Origin: Streptococcus parasanguinis
Lineage (GTDB): Bacteria; Bacillota; Bacilli; Lactobacillales; Streptococcaceae
DNA: 64,000 nt
Direction: 5' to 3'
Assembly (NCBI RefSeq): GCF_019929185.1
Contig: NZ_JAHZPC010000009.1
Location: forward strand, 1-64,000
The translations under genes and the position numbers were made by a program. Below the pieces are notes generated by a model that was given only the letters and a program-made list of their open reading frames with translations, did not search any database and was not told the DNA's origin. Below, piece by piece: positions 7,729-18,697 of the stretch (its first letter is position 1; each line of letters begins with the position of its first letter).

Positions 7729-8910
7729 ATGGATTTAACGAAACGTTTTAATAAAAATCTGAATCGGATCGAAGTTTCTTTGATTCGTCAGTTCGATCAA
7801 TCAATTTCTTCCATTCCTGGTGTCTTGCGTTTGACTTTGGGGGAACCGGATTTTACAACTCCTGAACATGTAAAAGAAGCAGGAAAGGCTGCCATTGATG
7901 CGAATTTTAGCCATTACACTGGGATGAGTGGTTTGCTGGCTTTGCGTGAGGCTGCGAGTCAGTTTGTGGCTGATAAATATGGTATTTACTACCGTCCTGA
8001 AGATGAGATATTAGTGACGATCGGTGCGACTGAAGCCCTATCTGCCACCTTGACAGCAATCTTGGAACCTGGAGATGTAGTACTTCTTCCAGCACCGGCC
8101 TACCCTGGTTATGAGCCGATTATAAATTTGGTGGGAGCAGATGTTGTCGAAATTGATACGACAGCAGATCGTTTTGTCTTGACTCCTGAAAAGTTGGAAA
8201 AGGCGATTCTAGAGCAGGGTGAAAAATTGAAGGCTGTTATTCTCAATTATCCAGCTAATCCAACGGGTGTTACTTATTCGCGCGAACAGATGGCGGAATT
8301 GGCTGCTGTCTTAAAAAATTATGCAGTCTTTGTGATTTGTGATGAAGTCTATTCAGAGTTGACTTATACTGGAGAAGCGCATGTCTCAATGGCCTCCTTC
8401 ATTCCTGAACAGACCGTTGTTATTAATGGCTTATCTAAGTCTCATGCCATGACAGGCTGGCGGCTTGGTTTTATCTTTGCGCCTGCTGCATTGACAGCCC
8501 AACTCATCAAGAGCCATCAATATTTGGTTACGGCTGCTGGAACCATGAACCAGTATGCTGCGATCGAAGCTTTGACGGAAGGTCGGGATGATGCGGAGCC
8601 GATGAAGAAGGAATATGTGAAGCGTCGCGATTATATTATTGAACAGATGTCCGCGCTTGGGTTTGAGATGATTAAGCCAGATGGAGCTTTTTATATTTTT
8701 GCTAAAATCCCAGCTGGTTATAATCAAGATTCCTTTGCTTTCTTGCAGGATTTTGCGCGTGAAAAAGCGGTTGCTTTCATTCCTGGTGCTGCTTTTGGTC
8801 AATATGGTGAAGGCTATGTGCGTTTGTCGTATGCAGCCAGCATGGAGGTTATCAAGGAAGCTATGAAACGCTTGAAGGAGTATATGGAAGAACATGCTGG
8901 AGTCAATTGA
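7729..8910 (+). CDS. araT: Aromatic amino acid aminotransferase (fold type I PLP enzyme)
   Basis: This cytoplasmic aminotransferase has 393 residues. PLP-lysine Lys237 lies in the [12 protein letters not shown] segment, and the family motifs NYPANPTG and [10 protein letters not shown] are present. In lactic streptococci the ortholog AraT interconverts aromatic and branched amino acids with their keto acids. The start is the ATG at 7729, six bases downstream of GGAGGT. A longer frame from a TTG at 7711 would include the ribosome-binding site and is rejected. It is the first gene of an operon, and recO begins inside its last 17 bases. Confidence 0.9.
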   Translation: MDLTKRFNKNLNRIEVSLIRQFDQSISSIPGVLRLTLGEPDFTTPEHVKEAGKAAIDANFSHYTGMSGLLALREAASQFVADKYGIYYRPEDEILVTIGATEALSATLTAILEPGDVVLLPAPAYPGYEPIINLVGADVVEIDTTADRFVLTPEKLEKAILEQGEKLKAVILNYPANPTGVTYSREQMAELAAVLKNYAVFVICDEVYSELTYTGEAHVSMASFIPEQTVVINGLSKSHAMTGWRLGFIFAPAALTAQLIKSHQYLVTAAGTMNQYAAIEALTEGRDDAEPMKKEYVKRRDYIIEQMSALGFEMIKPDGAFYIFAKIPAGYNQDSFAFLQDFAREKAVAFIPGAAFGQYGEGYVRLSYAASMEVIKEAMKRLKEYMEEHAGVN

Positions 8911-9673
8911 GACCCGGGGAATTGTCCTGTATAATCGGGAGTTTCGTGAGGATGACAAGCTGGTCAAAATCTTCACAGAGAAGTCAGGGAAGCGGATGTT
9001 TTTTGTGAAACATGCGGGAAAATCACGGTTGAATCCCATGTTGCAACCTTTGGTAACGGCAGATATGTTGTTGAAAATCAATGATGATGGGTTGAGTTAT
9101 ATTGATGATTTTCAAGATGTGCAGATTTATAAGAAAATTAATGCAGATCTTTTTGCCCTTTCTTATGCGACCTATGTTCTGGCGCTTGCAGATGCAAGTA
9201 TTCAGGATAATCAGGTGGATCCGGCCCTGTTTGCTTTTTTGGAAAAGACCTTGTCTTTGATGGAAGAGGGACTGGATTATGAGGTTTTAACCAATATTTT
9301 TGAGATTCAGATTCTATCACGATTTGGAGTTGTCTTGAATCTGCATGAATGCTGTTTCTGTCATCGGGTTGGACTTCCTTTTGATTACTCTTTTCGCTAT
9401 AGTGGGGTCCTTTGTCCGGATCATTATGATCTGGATGAGAGACGTGCCCACTGGCATCCGAATGTTCTCTATTTATTGGATCAGTTTCAAGCAGTACGAT
9501 TCAGTGAGTTAGAGACGATTTCCCTACAAGCGGATATGAAAGTAGCTCTACGTCAGGCAATCGATCAGTTGTATGAGGAGTATGTAGGGATCCATTTAAA
9601 AGCTAAAAAGTTTATCGATTCCTTGAGTGATTGGGGAGCGATTATGAAAGATTCATCTGGAGGTGAAACATGA
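8894..9673 (+). CDS. recO: DNA repair protein RecO
   Basis: The 259-residue protein of the RecFOR pathway helps load RecA onto single-stranded DNA covered by SSB. The N-terminal OB-fold opens with the family signature [12 protein letters not shown] cysteine cluster at about residues 152-178 (CCFC ... LCPDH) is the RecO zinc-finger-like region. It overlaps araT by 17 bases and plsX by four (ATGA), so translation is coupled. The araT-recO-plsX-acpP order is typical of streptococci. Confidence 0.93.
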   Translation: MLESIETRGIVLYNREFREDDKLVKIFTEKSGKRMFFVKHAGKSRLNPMLQPLVTADMLLKINDDGLSYIDDFQDVQIYKKINADLFALSYATYVLALADASIQDNQVDPALFAFLEKTLSLMEEGLDYEVLTNIFEIQILSRFGVVLNLHECCFCHRVGLPFDYSFRYSGVLCPDHYDLDERRAHWHPNVLYLLDQFQAVRFSELETISLQADMKVALRQAIDQLYEEYVGIHLKAKKFIDSLSDWGAIMKDSSGGET

Positions 9674-10665
9674 AAAAAATTGCAGTAGATGCAATGGGGG
9701 GCGATAATGCACCTCAAGCCTTGGTAGAAGGTGTGAATCAAGCTATTCGTGATTTTGATGATATTGAGATTGTCTTGTATGGTGATGAGGCAAAAATTAA
9801 AAACTATTTAACCGCTACAGAGCGTGTATCAATTGTTCATACGGAGGAAAAAATCGATTCAGATGATGAGCCGGCACGTGCTATTCGTCGGAAGAAACAG
9901 GCCTCTATGGTCTTGGCTGCCAAGGATGTGAAGGCTGGTGAGGTCGATGCCATGCTTTCTGCAGGGAATACAGGTGCTTTGTTGGCAGCAGGCTTCTTTA
10001 TTGTTGGCCGTATCAAAGGGGTGGAACGCCCTGGATTGATGTCCACACTTCCGACAGTTGATGGTCGCGGGTATGACATGTTGGACTTAGGTGCCAATGC
10101 GGAAAATACACCAGAGCACTTGCATCAGTATGCTGTGATGGGGTCTTACTATGCGGAAAACGTTCGTGGGATTCAAAAACCGCGCGTGGGTCTATTGAAC
10201 AATGGGACAGAAGCTAGTAAGGGAGATCCTTTGCGCAAGGAAACCTACCAATTGTTATCTGAGGATGAGTCGATTCATTTTGTTGGAAACGTGGAAGCGC
10301 GTGACTTGATGGATGGCGTTGCTGATGTCGTTGTGGCGGATGGTTTCACGGGAAACGCTGTCTTGAAAACGATGGAAGGAACGGCTTTTGGGATCTTGAA
10401 GCAATTGAAACAAGCAATTGCCACAGGAAACTGGAAGGCGAAATTAGGAGCTTTTCTGCTCAAGGACCGTTTGAAATCATTGAAGCAAACCTTGGATTTC
10501 TCAGATGTTGGAGGAGCGGTCTTGTTTGGTCTTCAAGCACCTGTTGTTAAAACGCATGGTTCGAGTGATGCCAAAGCTGTCTATAGCACGATTCGTCAGA
10601 TTCGGACCATGTTAGAGACAGATGTTGTTGGAAAATCAGTGAAGGAATTATCGAAGGAAGGGTAA
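9670..10665 (+). CDS. plsX: Phosphate acyltransferase PlsX
   Basis: The enzyme converts acyl-ACP to acyl-phosphate, the acyl donor for PlsY in phospholipid synthesis. At 331 residues it is full length and opens with the [11 protein letters not shown] motif of the family. It is a peripheral membrane protein of the cytoplasmic face. The ATGA overlap with recO and the acpP gene three bases downstream show tight coupling to its acyl-ACP supply. Confidence 0.96.
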   Translation: MKKIAVDAMGGDNAPQALVEGVNQAIRDFDDIEIVLYGDEAKIKNYLTATERVSIVHTEEKIDSDDEPARAIRRKKQASMVLAAKDVKAGEVDAMLSAGNTGALLAAGFFIVGRIKGVERPGLMSTLPTVDGRGYDMLDLGANAENTPEHLHQYAVMGSYYAENVRGIQKPRVGLLNNGTEASKGDPLRKETYQLLSEDESIHFVGNVEARDLMDGVADVVVADGFTGNAVLKTMEGTAFGILKQLKQAIATGNWKAKLGAFLLKDRLKSLKQTLDFSDVGGAVLFGLQAPVVKTHGSSDAKAVYSTIRQIRTMLETDVVGKSVKELSKEG

Positions 10666-10668
10666 TGT

Positions 10669-10917
10669 ATGAGTAAACAAAACGAAATTTTAGTTACAAT
10701 TGAGGAATTTCTCAAAGATCGCAAGGGTCCAGACTTTCAAGTATCTTTGGAATCTGACTTACGTAAGGATTTACAGGCGGATTCTGTTGAATTGATGGAA
10801 TTTATTATCAATCTTGAGGATGAATACCAAATTGAGATTCCGGACAAGGCTATTGATGAATTTAACACAGTAGGGGATGTTGTCGACTATATCGAAAAAC
10901 GAACTGCTGGTCACTAA
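10669..10917 (+). CDS. acpP: Acyl carrier protein (PlsX-linked)
   Basis: An acidic protein of 82 residues with a helical ACP fold. Ser39 in the ADSVELMEF motif is the 4'-phosphopantetheine attachment site. It starts three bases after plsX. Streptococci usually have a second ACP in the fab cluster, and this copy is thought to serve phospholipid synthesis. It is the last gene of the operon and is followed by a strong terminator. Confidence 0.93.
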   Translation: MSKQNEILVTIEEFLKDRKGPDFQVSLESDLRKDLQADSVELMEFIINLEDEYQIEIPDKAIDEFNTVGDVVDYIEKRTAGH

Positions 10918-10926
10918 TGAAAAAGG

Positions 10927-10961
10927 GATCGTTCAGAGATTATTCTGGATGATCTTTTTTT
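10927..10961 (+). terminator. Terminator of the araT-acpP operon
   Basis: An 11-base stem (10927-10937 with 10944-10954) including two G-T pairs, followed by seven Ts. Confidence 0.85.
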
Positions 10962-11005
10962 CTGTCCTTTTTATTCGGATTCTGCTTATATTGTACGGAA
11001 TTTTA

Positions 11006-11034
11006 TTGAAAATACACTTTGTATGTGATAGAAT
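11006..11034 (+). promoter_or_regulatory. purC operon promoter with PurR-like half box downstream
   Basis: TTGAAA (11006-11011), a 17-base spacer and TAGAAT (11029-11034). A GCGAACAAA sequence at 11056-11064, next to the purC start, partly fits the streptococcal PurR box core CGAAC, but its position is unusual. The promoter is fairly sure and the PurR site is weak. Confidence 0.65.
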
Positions 11035-11067
11035 GAAGGTGATAAAATACGAAAGGCGAACAAAGTC

Positions 11068-11775
11068 ATGACCAATCAACTGATTTATACTGGAAAAGCT
11101 AAGGATATCTATACTACTGAGGACGAAAATGTGATTAAGTCGGTCTATAAGGACCAGGCAACCATGCTTAATGGGGCTCGTAAGGAGACTATTAAGGGAA
11201 AAGGTGTGCTAAATAATCAGATTTCGTCTCTTATTTTTGAAAAATTGAATGCTGCGGGTGTAGCTACTCACTTTATCGAACGTATTTCTGACACAGAACA
11301 ACTCAACAAGAAAGTAAAAATTATTCCTTTGGAGGTGGTTCTTCGTAATGTGACTGCGGGTTCTTTCTCTAAACGTTTTGGCGTGGAAGAAGGTTTGGAC
11401 TTGAAAACTCCAATCGTTGAATTTTACTACAAGAACGATGATTTGGATGACCCATTCATCAATGATGAGCATGTGAAGTTCTTGGATATTGCCAATGATG
11501 AGCAAATTGCCTATATCAAGGAAGAAACACGTCGCATCAATGAATTGTTGAAGGATTGGTTTGCACAAATTGGTCTTCGCTTGATTGATTTCAAATTGGA
11601 ATTTGGTTTTGATAAGGATGGCAAGATCATCTTGGCAGATGAATTCTCTCCAGATAATTGCCGCCTTTGGGATGCTGAAGGGCACCATATGGACAAGGAT
11701 GTTTTCCGTAGAGATTTGGGTAGCCTAACGGATGTATATAAGGTTGTGTTAGAGAAGTTGCAAGACTTGAAATAA
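11068..11775 (+). CDS. purC: SAICAR synthetase PurC
   Basis: It catalyses the ATP-dependent joining of CAIR and aspartate in de novo purine synthesis. It has 235 residues, opens with the [11 protein letters not shown] motif, and contains the [12 protein letters not shown] and [12 protein letters not shown] segments typical of PurC. It is the first gene of the purine cluster, preceded by a clear promoter. purL follows after 63 bases. Confidence 0.96.
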   Translation: MTNQLIYTGKAKDIYTTEDENVIKSVYKDQATMLNGARKETIKGKGVLNNQISSLIFEKLNAAGVATHFIERISDTEQLNKKVKIIPLEVVLRNVTAGSFSKRFGVEEGLDLKTPIVEFYYKNDDLDDPFINDEHVKFLDIANDEQIAYIKEETRRINELLKDWFAQIGLRLIDFKLEFGFDKDGKIILADEFSPDNCRLWDAEGHHMDKDVFRRDLGSLTDVYKVVLEKLQDLK

Positions 11776-11838
11776 TTTGGTTGAAACGGAAAACCTTCGT
11801 CTTCAAGAGCATTTTTGAATAGAAGTAAAGGAACTAAA

Positions 11839-14800
11839 ATGGATAAACGTATTTTCGTTGAGAAAAAAGCTGATTTTCGTGTGAAATCGGACTCTTTAGT
11901 AAAAGAATTACAGCATAATCTTCAGTTGAAAACCTTGAAGGATCTTCGGATTGTTCAGGTTTACGATGTTTTTGGTTTGGCAGAGGATTTGTTTGCGCGT
12001 GCGGAAAAACATATCTTCTCTGAGCAAGTGACCGATACTGTTCTGGATGAAGCTGCGGTTCAGGCTGATTTTGAGAAATATGCTTTCTTTGCGATTGAAA
12101 GTTTGCCGGGCCAATTTGACCAACGTGCGGCATCTTCACAAGAAGCTTTGCTTTTGCTTGGTAGTTCAAATGACGTAACAGTGAATACAGCGCAATTGTA
12201 CTTGGTTAACAAGGATATCGATGCGAATGAGTTGGAAGCTGTTAAAAACTACCTTTTGAACCCAGTGGATTCTCGTTTCAAAGATATCACTGTTGGTATT
12301 GCGAAACAGGATTTCTCTGAGTCTGACAAGACCATTCCAAGCTTGGATTTCTTTGAAACTTATACGGCAGAAGATTTTGCCAAGTATAAGGCTGAGCAAG
12401 GCTTGGCAATGGAAGTGGATGACCTTCTCTTTATTCAAGATTACTTCAAATCTATTGGACGTGTACCAACTGAGACTGAACTTAAGGTTTTGGATACTTA
12501 TTGGTCTGACCACTGCCGTCACACAACTTTCGAAACTGAGTTAAAAAACATCGACTTCTCAGCTTCTAAATTTGAAAAACAATTGCAAGCGACTTATGAC
12601 AAGTATATTGCCATGCGTGATGAGTTGGGACGTACAGAAAAACCTCAAACCTTGATGGATATGGCGACTATTTTTGGCCGTTATGAGCGTGCTAATGGTC
12701 GTTTGGATGACATGGAAGTGTCTGATGAAATCAATGCCTGCTCAGTTGAAATTGAAGTGGATGTCAATGGTGTCAAAGAACCATGGCTTCTCATGTTCAA
12801 GAACGAAACGCACAACCACCCAACGGAAATCGAACCATTTGGTGGAGCGGCTACTTGTATCGGTGGTGCCATTCGTGACCCATTGTCAGGTCGTTCATAC
12901 GTTTACCAAGCCATGCGTATCTCAGGTGCTGGTGATATTACAGCTCCAATTTCAGAAACCCGCGCTGGTAAATTGCCGCAACAAGTGATTTCTAAAACAG
13001 CAGCTCACGGTTATTCTTCATACGGTAACCAAATTGGTCTTGCCACAACCTATGTTCGAGAATACTTCCACCCAGGTTTCGTTGCAAAACGTATGGAGCT
13101 AGGTGCAGTTGTCGGTGCGGCTCCTAAGGAAAATGTGGTCCGTGAAAAACCTGAAGCAGGTGATGTGATTATCTTGCTCGGTGGTAAAACTGGACGTGAC
13201 GGTGTCGGTGGTGCGACAGGTTCTTCTAAAGTTCAAACGGTTGAATCTGTTGAAACAGCTGGTGCTGAGGTTCAAAAAGGGAACGCCATCGAAGAACGTA
13301 AGATTCAACGTCTTTTCCGTAATGGGGAAGTGACGCGTCTGATCAAAAAATCAAATGACTTTGGTGCTGGTGGTGTCTGTGTGGCTATCGGTGAATTGGC
13401 AGATGGTCTTGAAATTGATTTAGACAAAGTGCCATTGAAATACCAAGGTTTGAACGGTACAGAAATTGCCATTTCTGAGTCTCAAGAACGGATGGCTGTG
13501 GTGGTTCGTCCAGAAGATGTAGACGCCTTCGTTGCTGAATGTAACAAAGAAAATATTGATGCTGTTGTCGTTGCAACAGTAACGGAGAAACCAAATCTTG
13601 TCATGCACTGGAATGGTGAAACAATCGTTGATTTGGAACGTCGTTTCCTTGATACAAACGGTGTACGTGTGGTTGTAGATGCTAAGGTGGTTGACAAGGA
13701 TGTCAAGCTTCCAGAAGAACGTCAAACATCTGCTGAAACCCTTGAAGCGGATACTCTTGAGGTCTTGGCTGACTTGAACCATGCCAGTCAAAAAGGGTTA
13801 CAAACCATCTTTGATAGCTCAGTTGGTCGTTCAACAGTCAATCACCCACTTGGTGGTCGCTACCAAATCACACCAACGGAAGCTTCTGTACAGAAATTAC
13901 CAGTCCAACATGGCGTGACAACAACCGCTTCTGTTATGGCGCAAGGATTCAACCCTTATGTAGCAGAATGGTCTCCATATCATGGTGCTGCCTATGCGGT
14001 CATCGAAGCAACCGCTCGTTTGGTTGCTGCTGGTGCAAACTGGTCTAAGGCTCGCTTCTCTTATCAAGAATACTTCGAGCGGATGGATAAACAAGCAGAG
14101 CGTTTTGGTCAACCAGTAGCAGCTCTTCTTGGATCCATTGAAGCTCAGATTCAACTTGGTTTGCCATCTATCGGTGGGAAAGACTCTATGTCTGGTACCT
14201 TTGAAGAATTGACAGTACCACCAACCTTGGTTGCTTTTGGGGTGACAACTGCAGATAGCCGTAAGGTCCTTTCTCCAGAATTTAAAGCTACTGGTGAAAA
14301 TATCTATTACATCCCAGGTCAAGCTTTGGCACAAGAAATTGACTTTGATCTTATCAAGTCTAACTTTGCTCAATTTGAAGCCATCCAAGCTGATCACAAA
14401 GTAACAGCAGCATCAGCTGTCAAATATGGTGGTGTGGTTGAAGCTCTTGCCCTTGCAACATTTGGTAACCATATCGGAGCTAATGTTGAATTAGATAATC
14501 TTGACACTAGCTTGACAGCCCAATTGGGTGGATTCGTTTTCACTTCGCCTGAAGAAATTGCAGGTGTTGCTACGATCGGACAAACAGTAGCTGACTTTAC
14601 ACTTACTGTCAATGGTGTAACGCTTGATGGACACAAACTTGACAGTGCTTTCCAAGGTAAATTGGAAGAAGTTTACCCAACGGAATTTGCACAGGCAACT
14701 GAGTTGGAAGAAGTACCAGCTGTGGCATCAGATGCTGTGATCAAAGCTAAAGAAACAGTTGATACACCAGTGGTTTACATCCCAGTATTCCCAGGTACTA

Positions 14801-15564
14801 ACTCAGAATATGACTCCGCTAAGGCCTTCGAAAAAGAAGGTGCCAAAGTTAACCTGGTACCATTTGTCACACTGAATGAAGAAGCGATTGTCAAGTCTGT
14901 TGACACCATGGTTGACAACATCGAAAAAGCTAATATTATCTTCTTTGCAGGTGGCTTCTCAGCAGCGGATGAACCAGATGGATCAGCTAAATTCATCGTA
15001 AACATCTTGCTCAATGAAAAAGTGCGTGCAGCTATCGATCACTTCATCGAACGTGGTGGTTTGATTATTGGTATCTGTAACGGATTCCAAGCCCTTGTTA
15101 AATCAGGTCTTCTTCCATACGGTAACTTTGAAGATGCAAGCAGCACGAGTCCAACCCTCTTCTACAATGATGCCAACCAACACGTGGCTAAGATGGTTGA
15201 AACACGTATTGCCAACACCAACTCACCATGGCTTGCCGGAGTAGAAGTTGGTGACATCCATGCCATCCCAGTATCACACGGTGAAGGTAAATTTGTCGTG
15301 ACAGCTGAGGAATTTGCAGAGCTTCGTGACAATGGTCAAATCTTTACCCAATATGTTGACTTCGAAGGGAAACCAAGCATGGATTCAAAATACAATCCAA
15401 ATGGTTCTGTCAATGCGATCGAAGGTATTACAAGTAAGAATGGTCAAATTATTGGTAAGATGGGTCACTCAGAACGATTCGAAGACGGTCTCTTCCAAAA
15501 TATTCCAGGAAATAAAGATCAACATCTCTTTGCATCAGCGGTTAAATACTTTACTGGAAAATAA
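11839..15564 (+). CDS. purL: Phosphoribosylformylglycinamidine synthase, large fused form
   Basis: The 1241-residue enzyme converts FGAR to FGAM using glutamine and ATP. It is the single-chain type: an N-terminal PurS-like region, two AIR-synthase-like ATP domains and a C-terminal class I glutamine amidotransferase domain with nucleophile Cys1080 (IIGICNGFQ). Bacillus splits the same activity among PurS, PurQ and PurL. The start is the ATG after AAAGG at 11828-11832. A longer in-frame start at 11815 has no ribosome-binding site. Confidence 0.96.
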   Translation: MDKRIFVEKKADFRVKSDSLVKELQHNLQLKTLKDLRIVQVYDVFGLAEDLFARAEKHIFSEQVTDTVLDEAAVQADFEKYAFFAIESLPGQFDQRAASSQEALLLLGSSNDVTVNTAQLYLVNKDIDANELEAVKNYLLNPVDSRFKDITVGIAKQDFSESDKTIPSLDFFETYTAEDFAKYKAEQGLAMEVDDLLFIQDYFKSIGRVPTETELKVLDTYWSDHCRHTTFETELKNIDFSASKFEKQLQATYDKYIAMRDELGRTEKPQTLMDMATIFGRYERANGRLDDMEVSDEINACSVEIEVDVNGVKEPWLLMFKNETHNHPTEIEPFGGAATCIGGAIRDPLSGRSYVYQAMRISGAGDITAPISETRAGKLPQQVISKTAAHGYSSYGNQIGLATTYVREYFHPGFVAKRMELGAVVGAAPKENVVREKPEAGDVIILLGGKTGRDGVGGATGSSKVQTVESVETAGAEVQKGNAIEERKIQRLFRNGEVTRLIKKSNDFGAGGVCVAIGELADGLEIDLDKVPLKYQGLNGTEIAISESQERMAVVVRPEDVDAFVAECNKENIDAVVVATVTEKPNLVMHWNGETIVDLERRFLDTNGVRVVVDAKVVDKDVKLPEERQTSAETLEADTLEVLADLNHASQKGLQTIFDSSVGRSTVNHPLGGRYQITPTEASVQKLPVQHGVTTTASVMAQGFNPYVAEWSPYHGAAYAVIEATARLVAAGANWSKARFSYQEYFERMDKQAERFGQPVAALLGSIEAQIQLGLPSIGGKDSMSGTFEELTVPPTLVAFGVTTADSRKVLSPEFKATGENIYYIPGQALAQEIDFDLIKSNFAQFEAIQADHKVTAASAVKYGGVVEALALATFGNHIGANVELDNLDTSLTAQLGGFVFTSPEEIAGVATIGQTVADFTLTVNGVTLDGHKLDSAFQGKLEEVYPTEFAQATELEEVPAVASDAVIKAKETVDTPVVYIPVFPGTNSEYDSAKAFEKEGAKVNLVPFVTLNEEAIVKSVDTMVDNIEKANIIFFAGGFSAADEPDGSAKFIVNILLNEKVRAAIDHFIERGGLIIGICNGFQALVKSGLLPYGNFEDASSTSPTLFYNDANQHVAKMVETRIANTNSPWLAGVEVGDIHAIPVSHGEGKFVVTAEEFAELRDNGQIFTQYVDFEGKPSMDSKYNPNGSVNAIEGITSKNGQIIGKMGHSERFEDGLFQNIPGNKDQHLFASAVKYFTGK

Positions 15565-15576
15565 AAGGTATACAAA

Positions 15577-17016
15577 ATGACATACGAAGTTAAATCTCTT
15601 AATGAAGAATGTGGTATTTTTGGGATCTGGGGACACCCAGATGCTGCAAAACTGACTTATTTTGGATTACACAGTCTTCAACACCGTGGTCAAGAAGGGG
15701 CGGGGATCCTTTCGAATGATGCGGGTCAACTAAAACGGTATCGTGATACGGGTCTTCTCTCAGAAGTATTTCGAAATCCTGCTAACTTGGATAAGTTAAC
15801 AGGAACGGGAGCGATTGGCCATGTTCGCTATGCGACAGCTGGGGAAGCTTCGGTGGATAACATCCAGCCCTTCCTCTTTCGCTTTCATGATACCCAGTTT
15901 GGACTGGCCCACAACGGGAATTTGACCAATGCTAAGTCCCTCAAACGGGAGTTGGAAAATAACGGAGCGATCTTTAGCTCAACTTCTGATTCAGAAATCT
16001 TGGCTCACTTGATTCGTCGGAGCCACAACCCTTCTTTCATGGGTAAGGTGAAAGAAGCCTTGAATACGGTGAAAGGTGGATTTGCTTACCTTCTCATGCT
16101 GGAAGATAAGCTGATTGCAGCCTTGGATCCAAATGGTTTCCGTCCTCTTTCGATTGGGAAAATGGCCAACGGAGCTATCGTGGTTTCATCTGAAACCTGT
16201 GCCTTTGAAGTGGTTGGAGCAGAGTGGATTCGGGATGTAAATCCGGGTGAAGTCGTGATCATCGATGATAACGGCATCACTTACGATAACTATACAACGG
16301 ACACCCAATTGGCTGTTTGCTCAATGGAGTATATCTACTTTGCCCGCCCGGACTCCAATATTCAAGGGGTCAATGTCCATACAGCTCGTAAACGTATGGG
16401 GGCTCAATTGGCACGTGAATTCAAACATGAAGCAGATATTGTGGTCGGTGTACCGAACTCTTCACTTAGCGCAGCTATGGGATTTGCGGAAGAATCCGGC
16501 CTACCAAATGAAATGGGCTTGATTAAAAACCAATATACCCAACGGACCTTTATTCAACCAACACAAGAACTACGGGAGCAAGGGGTTCGGATGAAGCTCT
16601 CTGCCGTATCCGGTGTCGTGAAAGGCAAACGGGTTGTCATGATTGATGATTCTATCGTACGTGGGACAACATCACGTCGAATTGTGAAGTTATTGAAAGA
16701 AGCAGGAGCTACAGAGGTCCACGTAGCAATCGGTAGCCCAGCCCTTGCCTACCCATGTTTCTACGGGATCGATATTCAAACACGTAAGGAATTGATTGCT
16801 GCCAATCATACAGTAGAGGAAACACGCGATATCATTGGTGCAGATAGCTTGACGTATTTGTCAATCGATGGCTTGATTGATTCTATTGGAATCGATACAG
16901 ATGCCCCAAATGGCGGTCTTTGTGTGGCTTACTTTGATGGAAAATATCCAACACCTTTGTATGACTACGAAGAACGCTATGTGGAAAGTTTGAAAGAACA
17001 TACTTCTTTCTATTAA
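15577..17016 (+). CDS. purF: Amidophosphoribosyltransferase PurF
   Basis: This is the committing enzyme of purine synthesis, transferring glutamine nitrogen to PRPP. It has 479 residues. Cys12 (EECGIFG) becomes the N-terminal nucleophile after removal of an 11-residue propeptide, the Bacillus-type form. The PRPP-binding motif [13 protein letters not shown] is intact. It starts 12 bases after purL. Confidence 0.96.
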   Translation: MTYEVKSLNEECGIFGIWGHPDAAKLTYFGLHSLQHRGQEGAGILSNDAGQLKRYRDTGLLSEVFRNPANLDKLTGTGAIGHVRYATAGEASVDNIQPFLFRFHDTQFGLAHNGNLTNAKSLKRELENNGAIFSSTSDSEILAHLIRRSHNPSFMGKVKEALNTVKGGFAYLLMLEDKLIAALDPNGFRPLSIGKMANGAIVVSSETCAFEVVGAEWIRDVNPGEVVIIDDNGITYDNYTTDTQLAVCSMEYIYFARPDSNIQGVNVHTARKRMGAQLAREFKHEADIVVGVPNSSLSAAMGFAEESGLPNEMGLIKNQYTQRTFIQPTQELREQGVRMKLSAVSGVVKGKRVVMIDDSIVRGTTSRRIVKLLKEAGATEVHVAIGSPALAYPCFYGIDIQTRKELIAANHTVEETRDIIGADSLTYLSIDGLIDSIGIDTDAPNGGLCVAYFDGKYPTPLYDYEERYVESLKEHTSFY

Positions 17017-17048
17017 GATCAGTGCAGAAGAAAAAAGAGGAAAAAATT

Positions 17049-18068
17049 ATGTCTAAAAATGCTTATGCCCAATCGGGTGTGGACGTTGAAGCAGGTTATG
17101 AAGTTGTTGAACGGATCAAAAAACACGTGGCTCGTACGGAACGCGCAGGTGTTATGGGAGCTCTCGGTGGCTTCGGTGGCATGTTTGACCTTTCAAAAAC
17201 AGGTGTCAAAGAGCCCGTTTTGATCTCAGGTACAGATGGTGTCGGTACTAAACTCATGCTGGCTATTAAGTACGACAAACACGATACGATCGGTCAAGAC
17301 TGTGTGGCTATGTGTGTTAACGATATCATCGCTGCAGGTGCGGAGCCCCTTTACTTCCTTGACTATATCGCAACTGGTAAAAATGAACCTGCTAAATTAG
17401 AGCAAGTCGTTGCTGGTGTTGCAGAAGGTTGTGTGCAGGCTGGTGCAGCCCTTATCGGTGGAGAAACGGCTGAAATGCCTGGTATGTATGGTGAAGATGA
17501 CTATGATTTGGCTGGGTTTGCTGTCGGTGTTGCAGAAAAATCTCAAATCATTGACGGTTCAAAAGTAGCTGAAGGGGATGTGATTCTTGGACTTGCTTCA
17601 AGCGGTATCCACTCAAATGGTTACTCACTTGTTCGTCGTGTCTTTGCGGATTACACAGGTGAAGAAGTTCTCCCAGAATTGGAAGGGGAGAAACTTAAAG
17701 ACGTTCTTTTGGAGCCAACTCGTATCTACGTCAAAGCAGCATTGCCACTCATCAAAGAAGAATTGGTCAACGGAATTGCCCACATCACAGGTGGTGGTTT
17801 CATCGAAAATGTACCACGGATGTTTGCTGATGACTTGGCTGCTGAAATTGACGAAAGCAAAGTCCCAGTTCTTCCAATTTTCAAAGCTCTTGAAAAATAT
17901 GGCCAAATTAAACATGAAGAAATGTTTGAAATCTTCAACATGGGGATTGGTCTCATGCTTGCAGTGAAGCCAGAACATGTGGAGCGTGTCAAAGAACTTC
18001 TTGACGAACCTGTTTATGAAATCGGTCGGATTGTGAAGAAAGATGGCACAAGTGTGGTGATTAAATAA
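17049..18068 (+). CDS. purM: Phosphoribosylformylglycinamidine cyclo-ligase (AIR synthetase)
   Basis: It closes the imidazole ring, turning FGAM into AIR with ATP. It has 340 residues with the glycine-rich [12 protein letters not shown] segment and [12 protein letters not shown] motif. The chosen ATG at 17049 follows AGAGG. The longer frame from 17022 begins in the spacer and lacks a ribosome-binding site. Its stop codon overlaps the purN start by one base. Confidence 0.95.
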   Translation: MSKNAYAQSGVDVEAGYEVVERIKKHVARTERAGVMGALGGFGGMFDLSKTGVKEPVLISGTDGVGTKLMLAIKYDKHDTIGQDCVAMCVNDIIAAGAEPLYFLDYIATGKNEPAKLEQVVAGVAEGCVQAGAALIGGETAEMPGMYGEDDYDLAGFAVGVAEKSQIIDGSKVAEGDVILGLASSGIHSNGYSLVRRVFADYTGEEVLPELEGEKLKDVLLEPTRIYVKAALPLIKEELVNGIAHITGGGFIENVPRMFADDLAAEIDESKVPVLPIFKALEKYGQIKHEEMFEIFNMGIGLMLAVKPEHVERVKELLDEPVYEIGRIVKKDGTSVVIK

Positions 18069-18622
18069 TGGCTAAAAAAATTGCTGTTTTTGCCTCTGGC
18101 AACGGCTCAAACTTTCAGGTGATTGCAGAACAATTTCCAGTAGAATTTGTCTTTTCAGATCATCGTGATGCCTATGTCTTAGAACGTGCCAAAAACCTTG
18201 GCGTGGTGAGCCATGCCTTTGAACTCAAGGAATTTGGCAATAAAGTAGCTTATGAAGAAGCTATCGTCAAACTCTTGGATGAACACCAGATTGATTTGGT
18301 TTGTTTGGCCGGTTATATGAAAATCGTTGGCCCAACCTTGCTAGCAGCTTATGAAGGCCGTATCATCAATATTCACCCAGCTTATCTCCCTGAATTTCCA
18401 GGTGCTCATGGTATTGAGGATGCTTGGAATGCAGGCGTTGCTGAGAGCGGTGTGACTATCCATTGGGTGGATTCTGGCGTTGATACCGGGAAGGTTATTC
18501 AGCAAGTGCGTGTGCCACGCCTTGAAGGGGATACCCTTGATACTTTTGAAACTCGAATCCACGAAACAGAGTACAAACTCTATCCAGAAGTCTTGGAACG
18601 TTTGGGAGTAGTACGGAAATAA
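18068..18622 (+). CDS. purN: Phosphoribosylglycinamide formyltransferase PurN
   Basis: It transfers a formyl group from 10-formyltetrahydrofolate to GAR. It has 184 residues with the N-terminal ASGNGSNFQ motif and the catalytic region NIHPAYLPEFPGAHG. It is translationally coupled to purM by a one-base overlap. The 75-base gap to purH holds nothing I recognise. Confidence 0.95.
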   Translation: MAKKIAVFASGNGSNFQVIAEQFPVEFVFSDHRDAYVLERAKNLGVVSHAFELKEFGNKVAYEEAIVKLLDEHQIDLVCLAGYMKIVGPTLLAAYEGRIINIHPAYLPEFPGAHGIEDAWNAGVAESGVTIHWVDSGVDTGKVIQQVRVPRLEGDTLDTFETRIHETEYKLYPEVLERLGVVRK

Positions 18623-18697
18623 GGAAGCCATTGATCGGAAAGAACATTTTCGACTGTAGCAGATAAAGAACTTTTTTAAAAAAGGAAAAGAAAGAAA

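Noticed and set aside
8431..9081. 216-codon frame on the - strand across araT and recO
   Set aside because: It is opposite two clear family genes, with no start signal and no recognisable product.
10877..11071. 64-codon frame after acpP
   Set aside because: It overlaps the acpP end, a strong terminator and the purC promoter, and lacks a ribosome-binding site.
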